A stretch of 64,000 nt of DNA from Adiantum capillus-veneris (Eukaryota > Streptophyta > Polypodiopsida > Polypodiales > Pteridaceae): the NCBI GenBank assembly GCA_014529385.2, contig CM043947.1, forward strand, positions 129,666,391-129,730,390, given 5' to 3'. The position numbers and the translations under genes were made by a program. Positions 1-9,409 of this stretch are shown here, piece by piece (the first letter of the stretch is position 1; every line of letters begins with the position of its first letter). A model generated the notes under the pieces. The model searched no databases and was not told where the DNA came from. It was given only the letters and a program-made list of their open reading frames with translations.

Positions 1-366
1 TCATCCTTGTCTTCTGCAAATCCATTGTTTTGAAACATGCCACAAAAACATGTATAGGCAAGAACCATTGAACCTTAATCCTTCTTGAAATCCTACCTGG
101 AGAAATAGCATTAAGGATATCTTCTTTGATTTTGGATTTGAAGCTTGATATGGTACATGCATCAACGGCTTCCAATCAAGTAATCTTATGGTGGGAACGG
201 GCAACTTATGTAGTTCTCCATGTGTGCCTTCTCTTGATGGAACCATGTGTTCTACGAAATAGACGAACAAATCCATTGTTTTGAAAAATGAAGGTGGCTT
301 GTCAGCATACATAACATCTGCAATCCCCTTCTGAATTTCTTTGAATGTGCCACTTAGTCTCTCCAC
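1..366 (-). other. Unrecognised open frame, 121 codons, no ATG
   Basis: The minus strand is open from 366 to a TGA at 1-3, but the first codon is GTG and an in-frame TAG lies two codons upstream, so this is not a normal plant start. The translation holds ERLSGTFKEIQKG early and a basic tryptophan-containing tail. I do not recognise a family. It could be a decayed transposon or gene fragment, or chance. It sits just outside the copia LTR that follows. Confidence 0.15.
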
Positions 367-648
367 AGGCTACCACTCCACAGATGTTGACAAAAAGATA
401 ACTGATATAAAAGCAAAAAGTAAAAGAAAAAAATGGAAAAATATTAAATTCATTGTATCAAGTAGATAAGTTTTTGTATTCCTTACAATAAGAATGGAGC
501 ATGATATTTTCATCCAAGTTTAGCACCATGTCCTTAGCCATGTAGACGTGTTGAGCTTTAGCTAGCCAGCCACACTGTTAGTCACTTTGAAGGCAAGAAC
601 ATGACCTTTCCAATGGTTTTTTTCTCTATCTCGATAGGTTCTCTTCAC
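367..648. other. AT-rich stretch, no gene seen
   Basis: No coding signal on either strand. It may include the upstream part of the copia LTR that ends at 981, but I cannot place the TG start of that LTR. Confidence 0.3.
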
Positions 649-981
649 TCTTTTAAGGTATGAGCTTTGTCCTAGAGTCACTAGAGTGTGAGTGAATGAG
701 AGAAGAGGTGGAATTATCCCACATGTAAAGGTGTGAGCCAGTAGAGCTACTTAAAGCTCCTTTCATGAATAAACAATTATTCCAAGTTTGCATTACATGT
801 CTCTTGTCTATGGTGAGCTTGTGATGGATTAGGAAACTACTCAAGATCGTGTATATGAGTCCAAGTTAATCTATTCTTGGAACCTAATTCGATTGAGTAA
901 CAATCTAGCCTATACACACTCACTTGTGTGCACAATGTTTGTCTATCACCCACATTAGCTAGCACAATCCCATTCCCATCA
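649..981 (+). mobile_element. Ty1/copia 5' LTR (3' portion)
   Basis: The stretch ends in CA at 980-981, two bases before a PBS at 984-995, which is the expected order of LTR, spacer and PBS. Positions 803-981 recur at 12999-13177 with scattered substitutions, and both copies stop at the same CCCATCA, confirming a shared LTR terminus. The left edge is not defined: no convincing TG start or target duplication was seen, so 649 is approximate. The LTR precedes a copia gag stub in the same orientation. Confidence 0.6.
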
Positions 982-983
982 AG

Positions 984-995
984 TGGTATCAGAGC
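984..995 (+). other. Primer-binding site, initiator-tRNA-Met type
   Basis: TGGTATCAGAGC is the standard plant Ty1/copia primer-binding site, complementary to the 3' end of initiator tRNA-Met. It lies 2 bases after the LTR terminus. Confidence 0.85.
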
Positions 996-1143
996 TATGG
1001 TGTGCTAGCTAGGTTTATTTCTATGCATTAATTTGTGTGTTAGTGTGATTAGTATTCTTTAATTATCACTAGCAAGGTCCATTAGGTTTACTCTCACCAA
1101 CTCGATCCTTAGCCTCTCTCTTCTACGCCTAATTAGTATTCCA

Positions 1144-1394
1144 TTGGCTAGCATGAGCATGTTCTTGAGTAAAGACTCTTGGGCCACTACTCACTACTTC
1201 ATTGATGAAGGTACAAGTGCACTTAAAGCATGGGTTGTTCTTGAAGAAAACTTTGGAGCTCAAAGAAGTAAAGTGAGCCTTAAAAGACAACTTTACAAAA
1301 CCACAATGTATAAAGGAGAGGACATAGCTAGCCTTGTGAATAGACTTAAAAGCATCATAACCAAGATTACTTACACAAAGTATGATATAGCAAG
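1144..1394 (+). pseudogene. Ty1/copia gag fragment (UBN2-type capsid)
   Basis: The frame opens downstream of the PBS and encodes a UBN2/gag-like stretch: ALKAWVVLEENFG, then LKRQLYKTTMYKGEDIASLV and NRLKSIITKIT, matching the order of copia gag capsids (a DAW.L...F block, then a L..M..GES...H/V..L block). In retrotransposons this protein forms the virus-like particle around element RNA. From about 1393 the sequence switches to a different repeat (also at 33.2-33.4 and 46.2-46.4 kb), so gag is cut short; the open frame runs on to 1449 only by chance. No copia pol follows. Confidence 0.65.
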
Positions 1395-1594
1395 AGATGA
1401 GGTAGAGGTAGATCAAGAGCACTTCTTTAGCATGCACCTCAAAGAATGAGGATTTTAGGTCAAAATGGACCTTTTATATGAATTCTCCCATTCACACATG
1501 GATGCCCACAGTGGCCGGTCATAGCAAAAATCAAGTAAAAATGGAATAAGTGGTGTGCCTCTCATCGGCGTTCACCTACGCACTCAAGCTGGGA
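1395..1594 (-). mobile_element. Family A gypsy LTR fragment, U3 half
   Basis: This stretch (GAGCACTTCTTTAGCATGC, GGTCAAAATGGACC, GTGGTGTGCCTCTCATC) is shared with the LTRs at 33116-33640 (opposite orientation) and 45931-46520 (same orientation). Compared with those it lacks both the U5 half with the microsatellite and the first tens of bases at the LTR start. It is best read as the truncated 3' LTR of the minus-strand gypsy occupying 1.4-13.0 kb. Confidence 0.5.
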
Positions 1595-2336
1595 TTTCTC
1601 TTCCAGCTTAAGACTTTACATTTTTGGCACTTTTGTTTTTCCCTGCATTTCAATTTTGTAACTTTGGGGGGTCATATTGACACTCTCATCATAATAGTAA
1701 ACTCCCTTTATAATACCTAAGCTAAAGGTCAAAAGGGATTAAGCCCACAAGAAAGTACTAGTACATTGCACACAATGCTTCATAGTATCGGATTAAGAAC
1801 CTAAGTAAACATTGATAATTAGGAAGGTATTTCCCATGGTATTAAGAGAAGATCTCTAATGTCTATCTTGGTCAAACTAGCTTAGTCAAACTGTTTGATT
1901 CATAAACCTAGACAAGGGACTATGACGTAAAATATATTGAATCTAATGTTTAATACTAAGCAAATTTGCTAAATATTGTGCTACCAATCACAATTAAAGC
2001 AGGCAAACATGAATGCTAAAAAAGACAAGAGGTAATGATAATGAACAAGAAACGCCTCTTTGTGTTGATGATCGCGCTCGATTATGAAGAGTGAACTAGA
2101 CAAAGATTGCATGAAGTTCAAAATCCCAACTACTACAATGTGTTCCTACACGCACTAGAAAACACAAGGAATACCTCTAGGAGGCACATCAGTGGGAAGA
2201 GGCACCAACCGTTATTGATCACAATCAAAACAACATAAAGAACCCTAACCTAATTATTTGCATCCCCCTACAGGGTCAAGGAAATAGGATATTGTAGACA
2301 TGGGTGGGTAGCCCTAGGTCTAAACCCCTATTCTCA
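1595..2336 (-). mobile_element. Family A gypsy 3' region (repeat S, copy 1)
   Basis: Non-coding sequence homologous to 28845-29440 in the same orientation; 1600-2085 also matches 31925-32460 in reverse complement. Shared landmarks are GGGATTTCTCTTC near the start, CTTAGTCAAAC, and CATAAACCTAGACAAGGGAC. It lies between the LTR remnant and the small conserved ORF, so it belongs to the 3' untranslated end of the element. Confidence 0.55.
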
Positions 2337-2699
2337 TCAGTCAAGAAGAATAAAGTCATCATCAGTGAGACCATACGTTTCATTTGTGTAATCATGTAAA
2401 TATTCCTCATCATTAGATGCACATATGTTTACTAAGAATGTCACTAGGTGTGTATAGTCATCTTGCTTAAAAGGGTAAGCTTGTGCAATCGGAGAGACGT
2501 TGTCTACTAAGTAGGGATTAGTCGTGGTCAAGAGACGTATTAGCCATTCTAATTTCTTAAAATTATTCTCACACGATAGTGCATCTACCAAATCCCATTC
2601 ATAGGCAAGCACTGGGTAGACTATGTGAAACACTTGTGAAAAGTAAAGAGGGTACCTCTCGCCCAAGGTAGGAGTGGATGACTCTAGTGTACTAGCCAT
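2337..2699 (-). CDS. Small acidic ORF of family A gypsy (ORF X), copy 1
   Basis: A 120-codon minus-strand frame starting at ATG 2699 (MASTLESSTPTLGERYPLYF) and ending near 2337. Its centre and C-terminus (LEWLIRLLTTTNPY, NVSPIAQAYPF, DDDFILLD) are matched at protein level by a second copy at 29870-29443 (LEWMIRLLTMIDPY, NVNPIAQSYPF, DDFIYLD). Conservation of residues across two decayed copies suggests it was once translated. It lies 3' of pol, where some plant gypsy lineages carry extra ORFs. No domain is recognised, and no membrane segment or zinc motif is visible. Function unknown. Confidence 0.4.
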   Translation of the reverse strand: MASTLESSTPTLGERYPLYFSQVFHIVYPVLAYEWDLVDALSCENNFKKLEWLIRLLTTTNPYLVDNVSPIAQAYPFKQDDYTHLVTFLVNICASNDEEYLHDYTNETYGLTDDDFILLD

Positions 2700-3060
2700 A
2701 TCTGTACACACAGATAGATTTTGGTTAGTGTGCAAATGTTACAAGGGTCTTGTCAAAAGTTCTTTCCTTGTGCATAATGTGTTATTATGATTTTTGGGTC
2801 ATGTACTAGAATTTGTAGGTTTACAATTTTTTGTTTGGTGGCTCTTTCTCTTTTGCTTTTTTATATTTGTTTTCTTGAGTATAGGGCTATATATATACAT
2901 TCCCTAAGATTGGGATATTGAGAGGTTAGGGAGGAAGGTTAAGAGGGAAGCAAGTGAATGATGGATGTCAGCAAACCCTCCCCCCTTCCTTGGGTAGATC
3001 ATACCTTTTGGGTGAAGACTTTGACCAATAGTTTTTCACCTCTCTAGGTGTTTTATCTAG
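2700..3060 (-). mobile_element. Family A gypsy 3' non-coding with TATA-like and polypurine tract
   Basis: Homologous to 29880-30200. Both copies keep the sequence GGGCTATATATATACATTCCC (2884-2904 here), which on the minus strand is TATA-like, and a pyrimidine run (2976-2990) that reads as a polypurine tract on the minus strand, followed by a TG within a few bases. This resembles a PPT/LTR start, yet the better LTR match lies further left, so the internal role of this block is unresolved. Confidence 0.35.
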
Positions 3061-3780
3061 TTACAAGGGTGGTAAGGTACTCTCCCATGATTTTACTTGC
3101 AACATTGTTGTAGATGGTGAACTTGCAATGGGAGGTGCAATTTCTTTCTTGTTTGTATGGATATTTACAATGGTAGGTGGAGGTTGTGTCGAAGCTTGTA
3201 TTTTCGTATAAGAACAACATGAAGAGGTGGAAGCTTCATTTGGCTTCCCTTTTTCTGATCTTGGTGGAATAACTTGTTCTTTCTTCGATACCCAAACTAG
3301 GTGTGGATTAGGTGTATAGTATTCTGTGATCTTTTCCTTCCCACGGTCTTCAATCGGCATTATTGTTATAGGATTTGACTCACATGGGTCTATAGGTGAC
3401 AGGTAAGAACAGAAGTCATTTTTAGATACCCAGATTTGATCATTCCCTTCATAGTAGCCTTGGGCTTCCAATAGTCGTTTCAGAATCCAACACAACGTTT
3501 TCTTACATTTCTTGGTGTGAGTGGGGCGTCTCTTACAAGGTTCTGTTTTTTAGCGTCAAAAATGGTCACTAAAGAAGCTTTAGGGACCCATTTGTATGTC
3601 TCCTTGGTTATATTACAATGAGACTCGTGTGTCTCATGTTTTGTTTTAGCTACAAAATTTGAAGCTCTAGAGGGTTGGGCTATAGGGACAGATGGTTCAA
3701 CCTCTTGGACATGCAATGTTTTTGGTTGTATTTCCTCAGGAGGTGATATCTCAGGGGCTTTTGCTTGAGTGGCAAGGCCA
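3061..3780 (-). pseudogene. Family A gypsy 3' coding segment with WVPK-type repeats
   Basis: Two minus-strand open frames (3716-3480 and 3495-3061), joined by a frameshift near 3485, encode a low-complexity hydrophilic segment with KWVPKASLV, GYYEGNDQIWVSKND and a YLSPIDPCES motif. The last part is conserved at 30600-30665, where it follows an integrase. WV(P/S)K-flanked blocks are known to me from linkers of some plant gypsy polyproteins, but I cannot name a domain. Here it follows directly on a retropepsin-like segment, and integrase is absent. Confidence 0.4.
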
Positions 3781-4130
3781 AGAGTTGGTTTCTGTGTTGT
3801 AATAGTTCCACTCCCTCAATCAATAGTACATTTGGTCGCTAACATCCACTTGCATCCTAGGTTGATATTGCCTTCCATAGTTCAAGCAGGCATGACCAAA
3901 AAGTCTTGAGCTATGACCACGTTGTCATATCTGATAGAAGTGTGCCAGATTGCAAAAATTGTAGTTTTTTTCTTATTGATACCCTTGACTTGGATAGTAC
4001 TCTTAGCTAGAGACGGCTTACCTAACTGACACCACACTCCGTATGATAGTAGATTATATTTAGCACTCGTGTCCAATAAGGTGTTATATAGCACTTTTCC
4101 ATAGGTACTATTTAACTCAATAGGGTATCG
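3781..4130 (-). pseudogene. Second retropepsin-like segment, 3' of RNase H
   Basis: Within the frame that carries the RNase H tail, residues after RYPIELN read YNTLLDTSAKYNLLSYGVW, the pattern of an aspartic-protease active site (I-D-T/S-G-A-x-x-N-L-L), with the usual Gly replaced by Ser (4073-4065). A flap-side block VKGINKKKTT and, beyond a stop at about 3880, NINLGCKWMLATKCTID (compare ILGRDWL) complete the retropepsin outline. Gypsy elements normally carry one protease, N-terminal to RT; family A already has one at 8.5-8.05 kb. Either this family has an additional protease-like domain or a foreign gypsy segment has been joined here. Confidence 0.5.
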
Positions 4131-4232
4131 TAAAGGAAAGTTCACAATCTTCTCACTCCATTTAGGCATGATCTCGACTAGGAACAGGGAAGTATTGGGC
4201 AATTCATCATTGATTCCAGTAGGGGCTTCAGC

Positions 4233-4906
4233 ATTGGGTATGCGAGACAAATGATCCACTATGACATGTCTTTTACCGAGTTTCACCACAACGATAAAAT
4301 CAAACTCAAGAAGAATTAACAGCCATTGTGTAATTCTTCCCGTGAAACAAAGTTTATTCACTAGATTCAACAACGCTTGGTGATCCACATAGAAACAAAC
4401 TTGTTGGCAAGAAGGTAGTAGAAAAAATTCTTTACTGCATAAATCACAGCTAAACCTTCCCGCTTTGTAGTGGTGTAGTTCCTCTCAGCATCATTTAATT
4501 GACGACTTGTAAAGCTAATGGGTTAGTCCAATTTATGTTTTCCTGGTTAAGCTAGAACGCACCCAATAGCAAAGTTCGATGCATCCATATGCACAGGAAA
4601 AATTACATTCCAATCGGGCACTCATAGGATGGGAGCACTTGTCAAGGCCTTTTTTAATAACTCATAAGCATGGTCACACTCCGCGGTCCAGTGGAACTCA
4701 ATAAGAAGCTTGAACAATGGGCAAGCTATCTTTGCAAAGTTTAAAATAAACCGCCGGTAATAACCAACATGGCCCATTAACCTTTGAACTCCTTTATAGT
4801 TTTTAGGTGGTGGAAATTTGGAAATGGCTCTAATTTTGCTCTCAACTGTAAAAATTCCATTTTTGGATACTATATGTCCTAAAATGACTCCATGTTTAAC
4901 CCAAAA
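4233..4906 (-). pseudogene. Gypsy RT connection and RNase H domain
   Basis: Reading right to left, frames with stops encode the RT thumb/connection (ISKFPPPKNYKGVQRLMGH, GYYRRFI) and RNase H (HMDASNFAIGCVL, SFTSRQLNDAERNYTTTKRE, then DHQALLNLVNK and DHLSRIPNAEAP). RNase H removes the RNA strand during reverse transcription. The frame is broken by stops around 4540 and 4390. The final LSR(I/M) is where the integrase linker usually begins; here it runs into the second retropepsin-like segment instead. Confidence 0.7.
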
Positions 4907-5098
4907 TTAGCATTTGAAAGGGTTTAATGAGATGCAATACAATCTGCACTTTTCAAACACTTTTCTCACACATGATAAATGTTCTTTCCAAGAGTAATAA
5001 CCACAAAGTTCATCTAAGAAAGCTTCGTAAAACTCCCTCAAATATTCCCTAAAAGCAGTGTTTATCAATCTTTGGAAGGTAGTAGTTGCATTGGTTAA
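4907..5098 (-). pseudogene. Gypsy reverse transcriptase, C-terminal palm (after insertion)
   Basis: Minus-strand frame starting at the insertion point: LTNATTTFQRLIN is the conserved (F-G)LTNAPATFQ block, and AFLDELCGYYSWKEHL is the catalytic box, where functional relatives have (Y/F)VDD. The second Asp is Glu here, so activity would be lost. The N-terminal half of RT lies beyond the 1,338-bp insertion at 5099-6436; removing the insertion and one TTAA rejoins the codons for FGLTN in frame. Confidence 0.8.
5095..5098. repeat. Target site duplication TTAA, left copy
   Basis: TTAA directly precedes the CACTAG terminus and is repeated at 6437-6440. Only one copy is needed to restore the RT reading frame. 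Confidence 0.8.
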
Positions 5099-6436
5099 CA
5101 CTAGAATGGTAACAGGACACTTTTATGTCCTTGGACACTTTTGTGTCCTGTTAAGTGACCATTTTTCTTGAATTATTTGAAGAGTATGAAAATGAATTTC
5201 TAGGTGCTATATATCCACAAAGTTGCCTTATGATCTGAAAAAAACTTAGAATTTTTTTTTTAGTATCGATCTCACCATTAACCTTACTCTTGCACAACAT
5301 TTTTGAACCTAAACTGTGTGAAAAAACGGGTCCTGTTTTTGGCCTTTTTTCAATTTTTGGCAACTATACCACTCTAAACTTCATGTTTGTGAGGTTTAGA
5401 TGGCTAGAGGTTAGGCCTTCATAGTTCTCAACATGTTTTGATGCTTGTAGGGAGAGGTAAGTGTTAAAATTGAAAGTTATGACCAATTTATAAGAATTGC
5501 ATAATCCCGTTTTTTTGCCAAAATTAGCACTTTTATGATTTTTTTGGTGGTTTTCTTGATATCCAAATTCAATTTTGATTGTGTAAGTGTAATATATAAC
5601 ATAAAACTAATCTTCCTTGAGTTTTGGGGGACCTAATATGCTATATAGCATAGTATATGATGATGGTTGAGTTTTTTGATTGCTGAAGAATATGATACAT
5701 TTTAGAGTAGCAAGTATAACTTCCTCAATATTGCTAGTTTCTTAGTCCAATTGTGTGTATTTTGTAGGTAGTAACCATATCTAATCATAGAATACAAACT
5801 TGGCTAGATATTGAGTAGTTTTTATGGGTTTCTAGAGGTCATAATGCTAAACCCAGTTTTTTCATGTTTGCTGTATTTAGCACTTTATCATTGCCCCCAA
5901 GGTTCCAATTGTAAGAGATCCATTATCCTTTTGACATGATCCATGGCTCCTTTTGAATCCAAAGGCCCAAAGGAAACTAAGAAAACATGTATATAGTATC
6001 TGTATTGAGCGTGACTATAGAAACTTTGATGATAGGTGCACAGAATGGCAAAAATGCAACTTTTTTGTACCTTTTTTTTGACAAAAAAACAATTAGTGAG
6101 GTAAAAGCAACCATATGTTTTGGTCACCAACCCATTGAAGTTAACGGGGCATTTTATCTCATGTCCTACAAAAATCCCCAGTCTTATTTATATGCAATCA
6201 ACCATAAGAAATTGTTGTTTTGGGCAAAATGCACTGGTCCATCAACTTTGGAGGCTTGTAGTGACCAAGGGATGAGAAAAATTACAAGTTTCTCATTTTT
6301 TCCATATGTAGTAGTTATTGAACTATAAGCTCATGAAAGGATTTTTCAAAATGAGTGGATCTACTATGGTTTTGGAATTTTTTTCCCAAAACCCTAAAAG
6401 GACACTTTTATGTCCTGTTAGGTTACCATTCTAGTG
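5099..6436. mobile_element. 1,338-bp TIR element with TTAA duplication, no transposase
   Basis: The ends are perfect 15-bp inverted repeats (CACTAGAATGGTAAC at 5099-5113 and its complement at 6422-6436). Inside each lies the imperfect palindrome GGACACTTTTATGTCC (5116-5131 and 6400-6415); a related GGACACTTTTGTGTCC follows on the left. It is flanked by TTAA on both sides and splits a gypsy RT; taking it out with one TTAA restores the FGLTN codons. TTAA duplication is the hallmark of the piggyBac superfamily, while the CACTA end recalls CMC elements, whose duplications are 2-3 bp. The interior is AT-rich, with only short unsupported frames (5363-5151 minus, 6130-5888 minus, 5987-6328 plus), so it is non-autonomous. 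Confidence 0.8.
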
Positions 6437-6440
6437 TTAA
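6437..6440. repeat. Target site duplication TTAA, right copy
   Basis: Second copy of TTAA, immediately after the TAGTG terminus of the inserted element. Confidence 0.8.
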
Positions 6441-7231
6441 GCCAAAATCCATAACACAAAATGCAAAACACTCCAAATTTAGTTATAAAAGCACTTTTAG
6501 CTTGGTCCTCTAGTGTAATTGTGATTTGATTATAACCAGAGTACCCATCTAAAAAGCTATAAGCTTCCTTCCCTGTAACTCTTTCAAGCACATGTTTCGA
6601 ATATGGAAGGGGTAATGGTCTCTCCTAGTGGCGGCATTGACCTTCTTGAGATCCATGCACACTCTGAGTTTCCCATTCTTCTTTGCCACAATAACTATTG
6701 GAGACACCCATTCTAAGTGCTCAATAGGGTACATTTGACAAGCTTTTCAATCTATTCTTGAACAATCTTTGCATACTTAGGATTCATTGGGTAGGTTCGT
6801 TGTTGGACTGGTTTAGCCATGCTATTCATGGGAATTGTGTGTTGCACCACGAAAGGTGGAACACATTTCATATCATGATATGTCCAAGCAAATATATCCT
6901 TGAATTCCTTGAGAAGCTCCTTTAGTACATATTCCTCAGTCTCTGTCAAATCTTCGGCAATAAAAATAGGTTTGGACTCCTCACCTGGGTCTGCTAACTC
7001 TATTTCCTTAACTATCATGGAACCATCATAGACTCCATTACTTTCATCAATAGGTGTTCTCTGGGCCTTTGTATCCACAACCTTACGCTCCTCCGTGGTG
7101 TAGGATTTGAAATGCTCAGCAGGATGTAAATCTGTGGGGTCTTGTCGTTCTGTGGACTGTGATTTCTTTTTTGTTTCCTTTTGGTGTTGAGCTAGCTCTT
7201 GATTTTGTTGTCTCCTTACAGTACGACTCAA
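6441..7231 (-). pseudogene. Gypsy reverse transcriptase, N-terminal half
   Basis: From the right: DIFAWTYHDMKCVPP, a pattern common at the RT entry of Tat/Athila-type plant gypsy elements; RTYPMNPKYAKIVQE; then after a short break at about 6740 WVSPIVIVAKKNGKLRVCMDLKKVN, the fingers/palm region. The first catalytic box, FLDGYSGYNQI, needs a frame change near 6550. Reverse transcriptase copies element RNA to DNA. At least two frameshifts plus the inserted TIR element inactivate it. Confidence 0.8.
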
Positions 7232-8045
7232 CTTTGTCTTCTTGTAGCTTCTAGTTGTGTGATGTCAATGAGTTGTGGACTACACCACATGATGCTTTGA
7301 AAGTATTCACCCCAATTATCTACTAACTTCCGATGAGCATCACATGCCCCCATAAAACTGAGCCATTCTACGGTAGATTTATTTTCATTTACTAGCATGT
7401 GCATTTGCTCGATATCATTGCCTCTTATATCTCTTACTCTTCTTGTCTAATTTTTTATTATGTCCGATCTCTAGTGTAGAATTACTAGCTGAATTGCCAC
7501 TCGTGTCTTCTCCTCTCCCGAATGGATTGTCATCTAGGGTATCACTGGGCCTTGAATGGTTTTCCTCCATATTTGCACCAAGATTTAACTCAGATTCTTT
7601 GTTTTCAGAGTCAATTTCAATTGATGATCTCAACTCCAAATTGTGTGAGCTATAGTCTTTTGAGACGCTACTGGTTCCAATGTCAATAAAGCCTTCATCT
7701 TGTAGGTCATCAGAAGCTATATGCATTGCTCTTATCATATTTAAAGGTACGAGTTGTGGCATTTTATCCCCCTCAGGTGTTACCCAGGTCATCCGCCTAT
7801 TTCCCCAAGTGTCTATGGTTGCTACTAGGTAGACCCAATCAACATTGTCTACAGACTCAATCATCCCAGCTAGAACATCTCAATCATCCCAGGTAGAACA
7901 TCCATTGCATCAGTGTTATTTCTAAACATGTAACAATACTGCAATGGGGCCGAGTGAATTGTGATGTCAAATCTATAATCAATTATAGATTTGTTTCCTA
8001 GAGGATGTGCTCGACCAGTTACAAGATCAACTCAAATGACAGAGT
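7232..8045 (-). pseudogene. Gypsy protease-RT linker
   Basis: The frame 7864-7415 encodes a hydrophilic acidic linker (VDNVDWVYLVATIDTWG, MPQLVPLNMIRAMH). The same linker is found in reverse-strand copy 2 at 42980-42780. 8045-7870 holds the extension of the protease domain (VYLQF, VDLVTGRAHP, IHSAPLQYC) with stops. No independent function is recognised. Confidence 0.5.
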
Positions 8046-8519
8046 CTTGGAATTATAAGTAGACATCGTTTTAGACTAGTCATGCACCATTTTTTCTTCT
8101 CTCATGAAAGGACATCCTAATATCATCTCAGATGACATAGTGTGCTTGAAAAAATCCATAACAATAAAGTTATTTCTTATTTTGTGTCCAAAGACCTTGA
8201 CCTTCAGATCTTCTAGCATCCCAATAGGTTTAACAATAGTTCCATTGTCCATCTTTACCACTATGTTTGTAGTCCCGAGGTGAGGTCTTCCCATAGATTC
8301 CCAAAACATTTTAGTTCCAATGCTAACCCCAGCACCACCATCAAGGATTTCCTTCACAGTTAATCCCTTGGTAGTGATTGGTATGGTTGCATTGGACTCA
8401 TCGCCTTCAAAGTGTTGTCCCAACTTGTTAACAGGTATTTCAACAACATAGTTTTCATCTAGGTTGGGTTGTGGATCTAAGCGTTCCTCCTCTATTGGCA
8501 CCTCCCTAGCTCCATCCAT
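8046..8519 (-). pseudogene. Family A gypsy aspartic protease domain
   Basis: The translation has ILDGGAGVSI where retropepsins have ILD(T/S)GA(S/T), a flap-side IVVKMDNGTIVKPIG, and MILGCPFMRE (compare ILGRPFL). The protease would cut the gag-pol polyprotein. The active-site Thr/Ser is Gly here and in the other copy (43.4 kb), so the change pre-dates the two insertions or was inherited from a common inactive master. The frame is open for 147 codons. It lies between the gag zinc-knuckle region and RT, the usual gypsy order. Confidence 0.7.
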
Positions 8520-8734
8520 CTATGCAAATTGTGGTAGCCCGACTTTCAGTTCTCCATTGAGTAAATCTCGAAGAGCTAAGAATAGTTTGGGGTCTCCATG
8601 GTCTCATTCCAATCAAAATCCTCCTCAGTGTCGTTCATATACACGGGGTCATCACCGGTCCCTATGTTGGTCTTTGAACTGGGATCTGGCTTTGGTGCTT
8701 TCTGTGATCTCTTCCTTCCTGTTTTCTTCTTCTT
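8520..8734 (-). pseudogene. gag-protease junction
   Basis: Decayed coding linker: LFLALRDLLNGELKVGLPQFA can be read across a stop, matching LFLALPAFLNGELKFGLLQFA at about 43680-43590 in copy 2. Confidence 0.4.
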
Positions 8735-9409
8735 CTAAGATTGGGCAATTGATGATGTGTCTCTTTCTTTAAGAATATAATTTTCGTTTTGGAGCATTGA
8801 TCGTGTGAGTACATTTATTGGTACCATAGGTGTACTTTGTGATGGCTCCTTGGTGACCTCAATTAAGTTCAATGGCATGATATTTGGCACAATTGGATTA
8901 TTAGGACATTGGGCAATCAAATGATCTATGACACATCAATTACACATGAGTATCGGCATTGTAGATGTACTCGCTTGATTGCTTTGCATTAGTTTGGCAT
9001 TCTTTTGTAGTTTAACAGGACACTTGGCTACATGATGTGAACCCCCATACTCGTAACATTGAATAGGTGGTCTCTTGGGAGTGAAATTGATATTTTGGCC
9101 TCTTGCCACAAGAGCATCTACTTGATAGATAGGTTTGACTTGTCCCCAATAGTCCTCCATGTAGTATTGTGGACTTTCTTCAAGTGCATCAATCTCATAG
9201 GAAATATTAGGGTCTAACTCATCCTCACAATCCACACAAGCAATAGATGACTCACAACCCACTTGATTCATAGAAGTGATTCTCAAATGTGGAGGTTGCG
9301 ATCCTAACACAGGCAGTGGTAATGGTGTTGTTTGAACAACATTTTGGACCCTAGGGACCATGTGTTGTGATGGTTGTTCAAGAGGTGGGGCCGGCATCAA
9401 TGCAAGCAC
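8735..9409 (-). pseudogene. Family A gag C-terminal part with zinc knuckles
   Basis: Frames 9409-8936 and 8920-8735 encode a proline-rich stretch, the acidic CVDCEDELDPNISYEID, a knuckle-like CYEYGGSHHVAKC (first CxxC damaged to CxxY) and, across a stop, a CxxCxxxHxxxxC motif, then TRSMLQNENYILKERDTS. The same protein is better preserved in the plus-strand fragment at 51.5-52.7 kb. Such knuckles bind element RNA during packaging. Confidence 0.65.

Noticed and set aside
5987-6328. 113-codon frame inside the TTAA element, possible transposase remnant
   Set aside because: No transposase motif, and an overlapping minus frame of similar quality exists.
5099-6436. Classifying the inserted element as CACTA (CMC) on its CACTAG end
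   Set aside because: CMC elements duplicate 2-3 bp; here 3-bp flanks TAA and TTA do not match while a 4-bp TTAA does, with symmetric termini.
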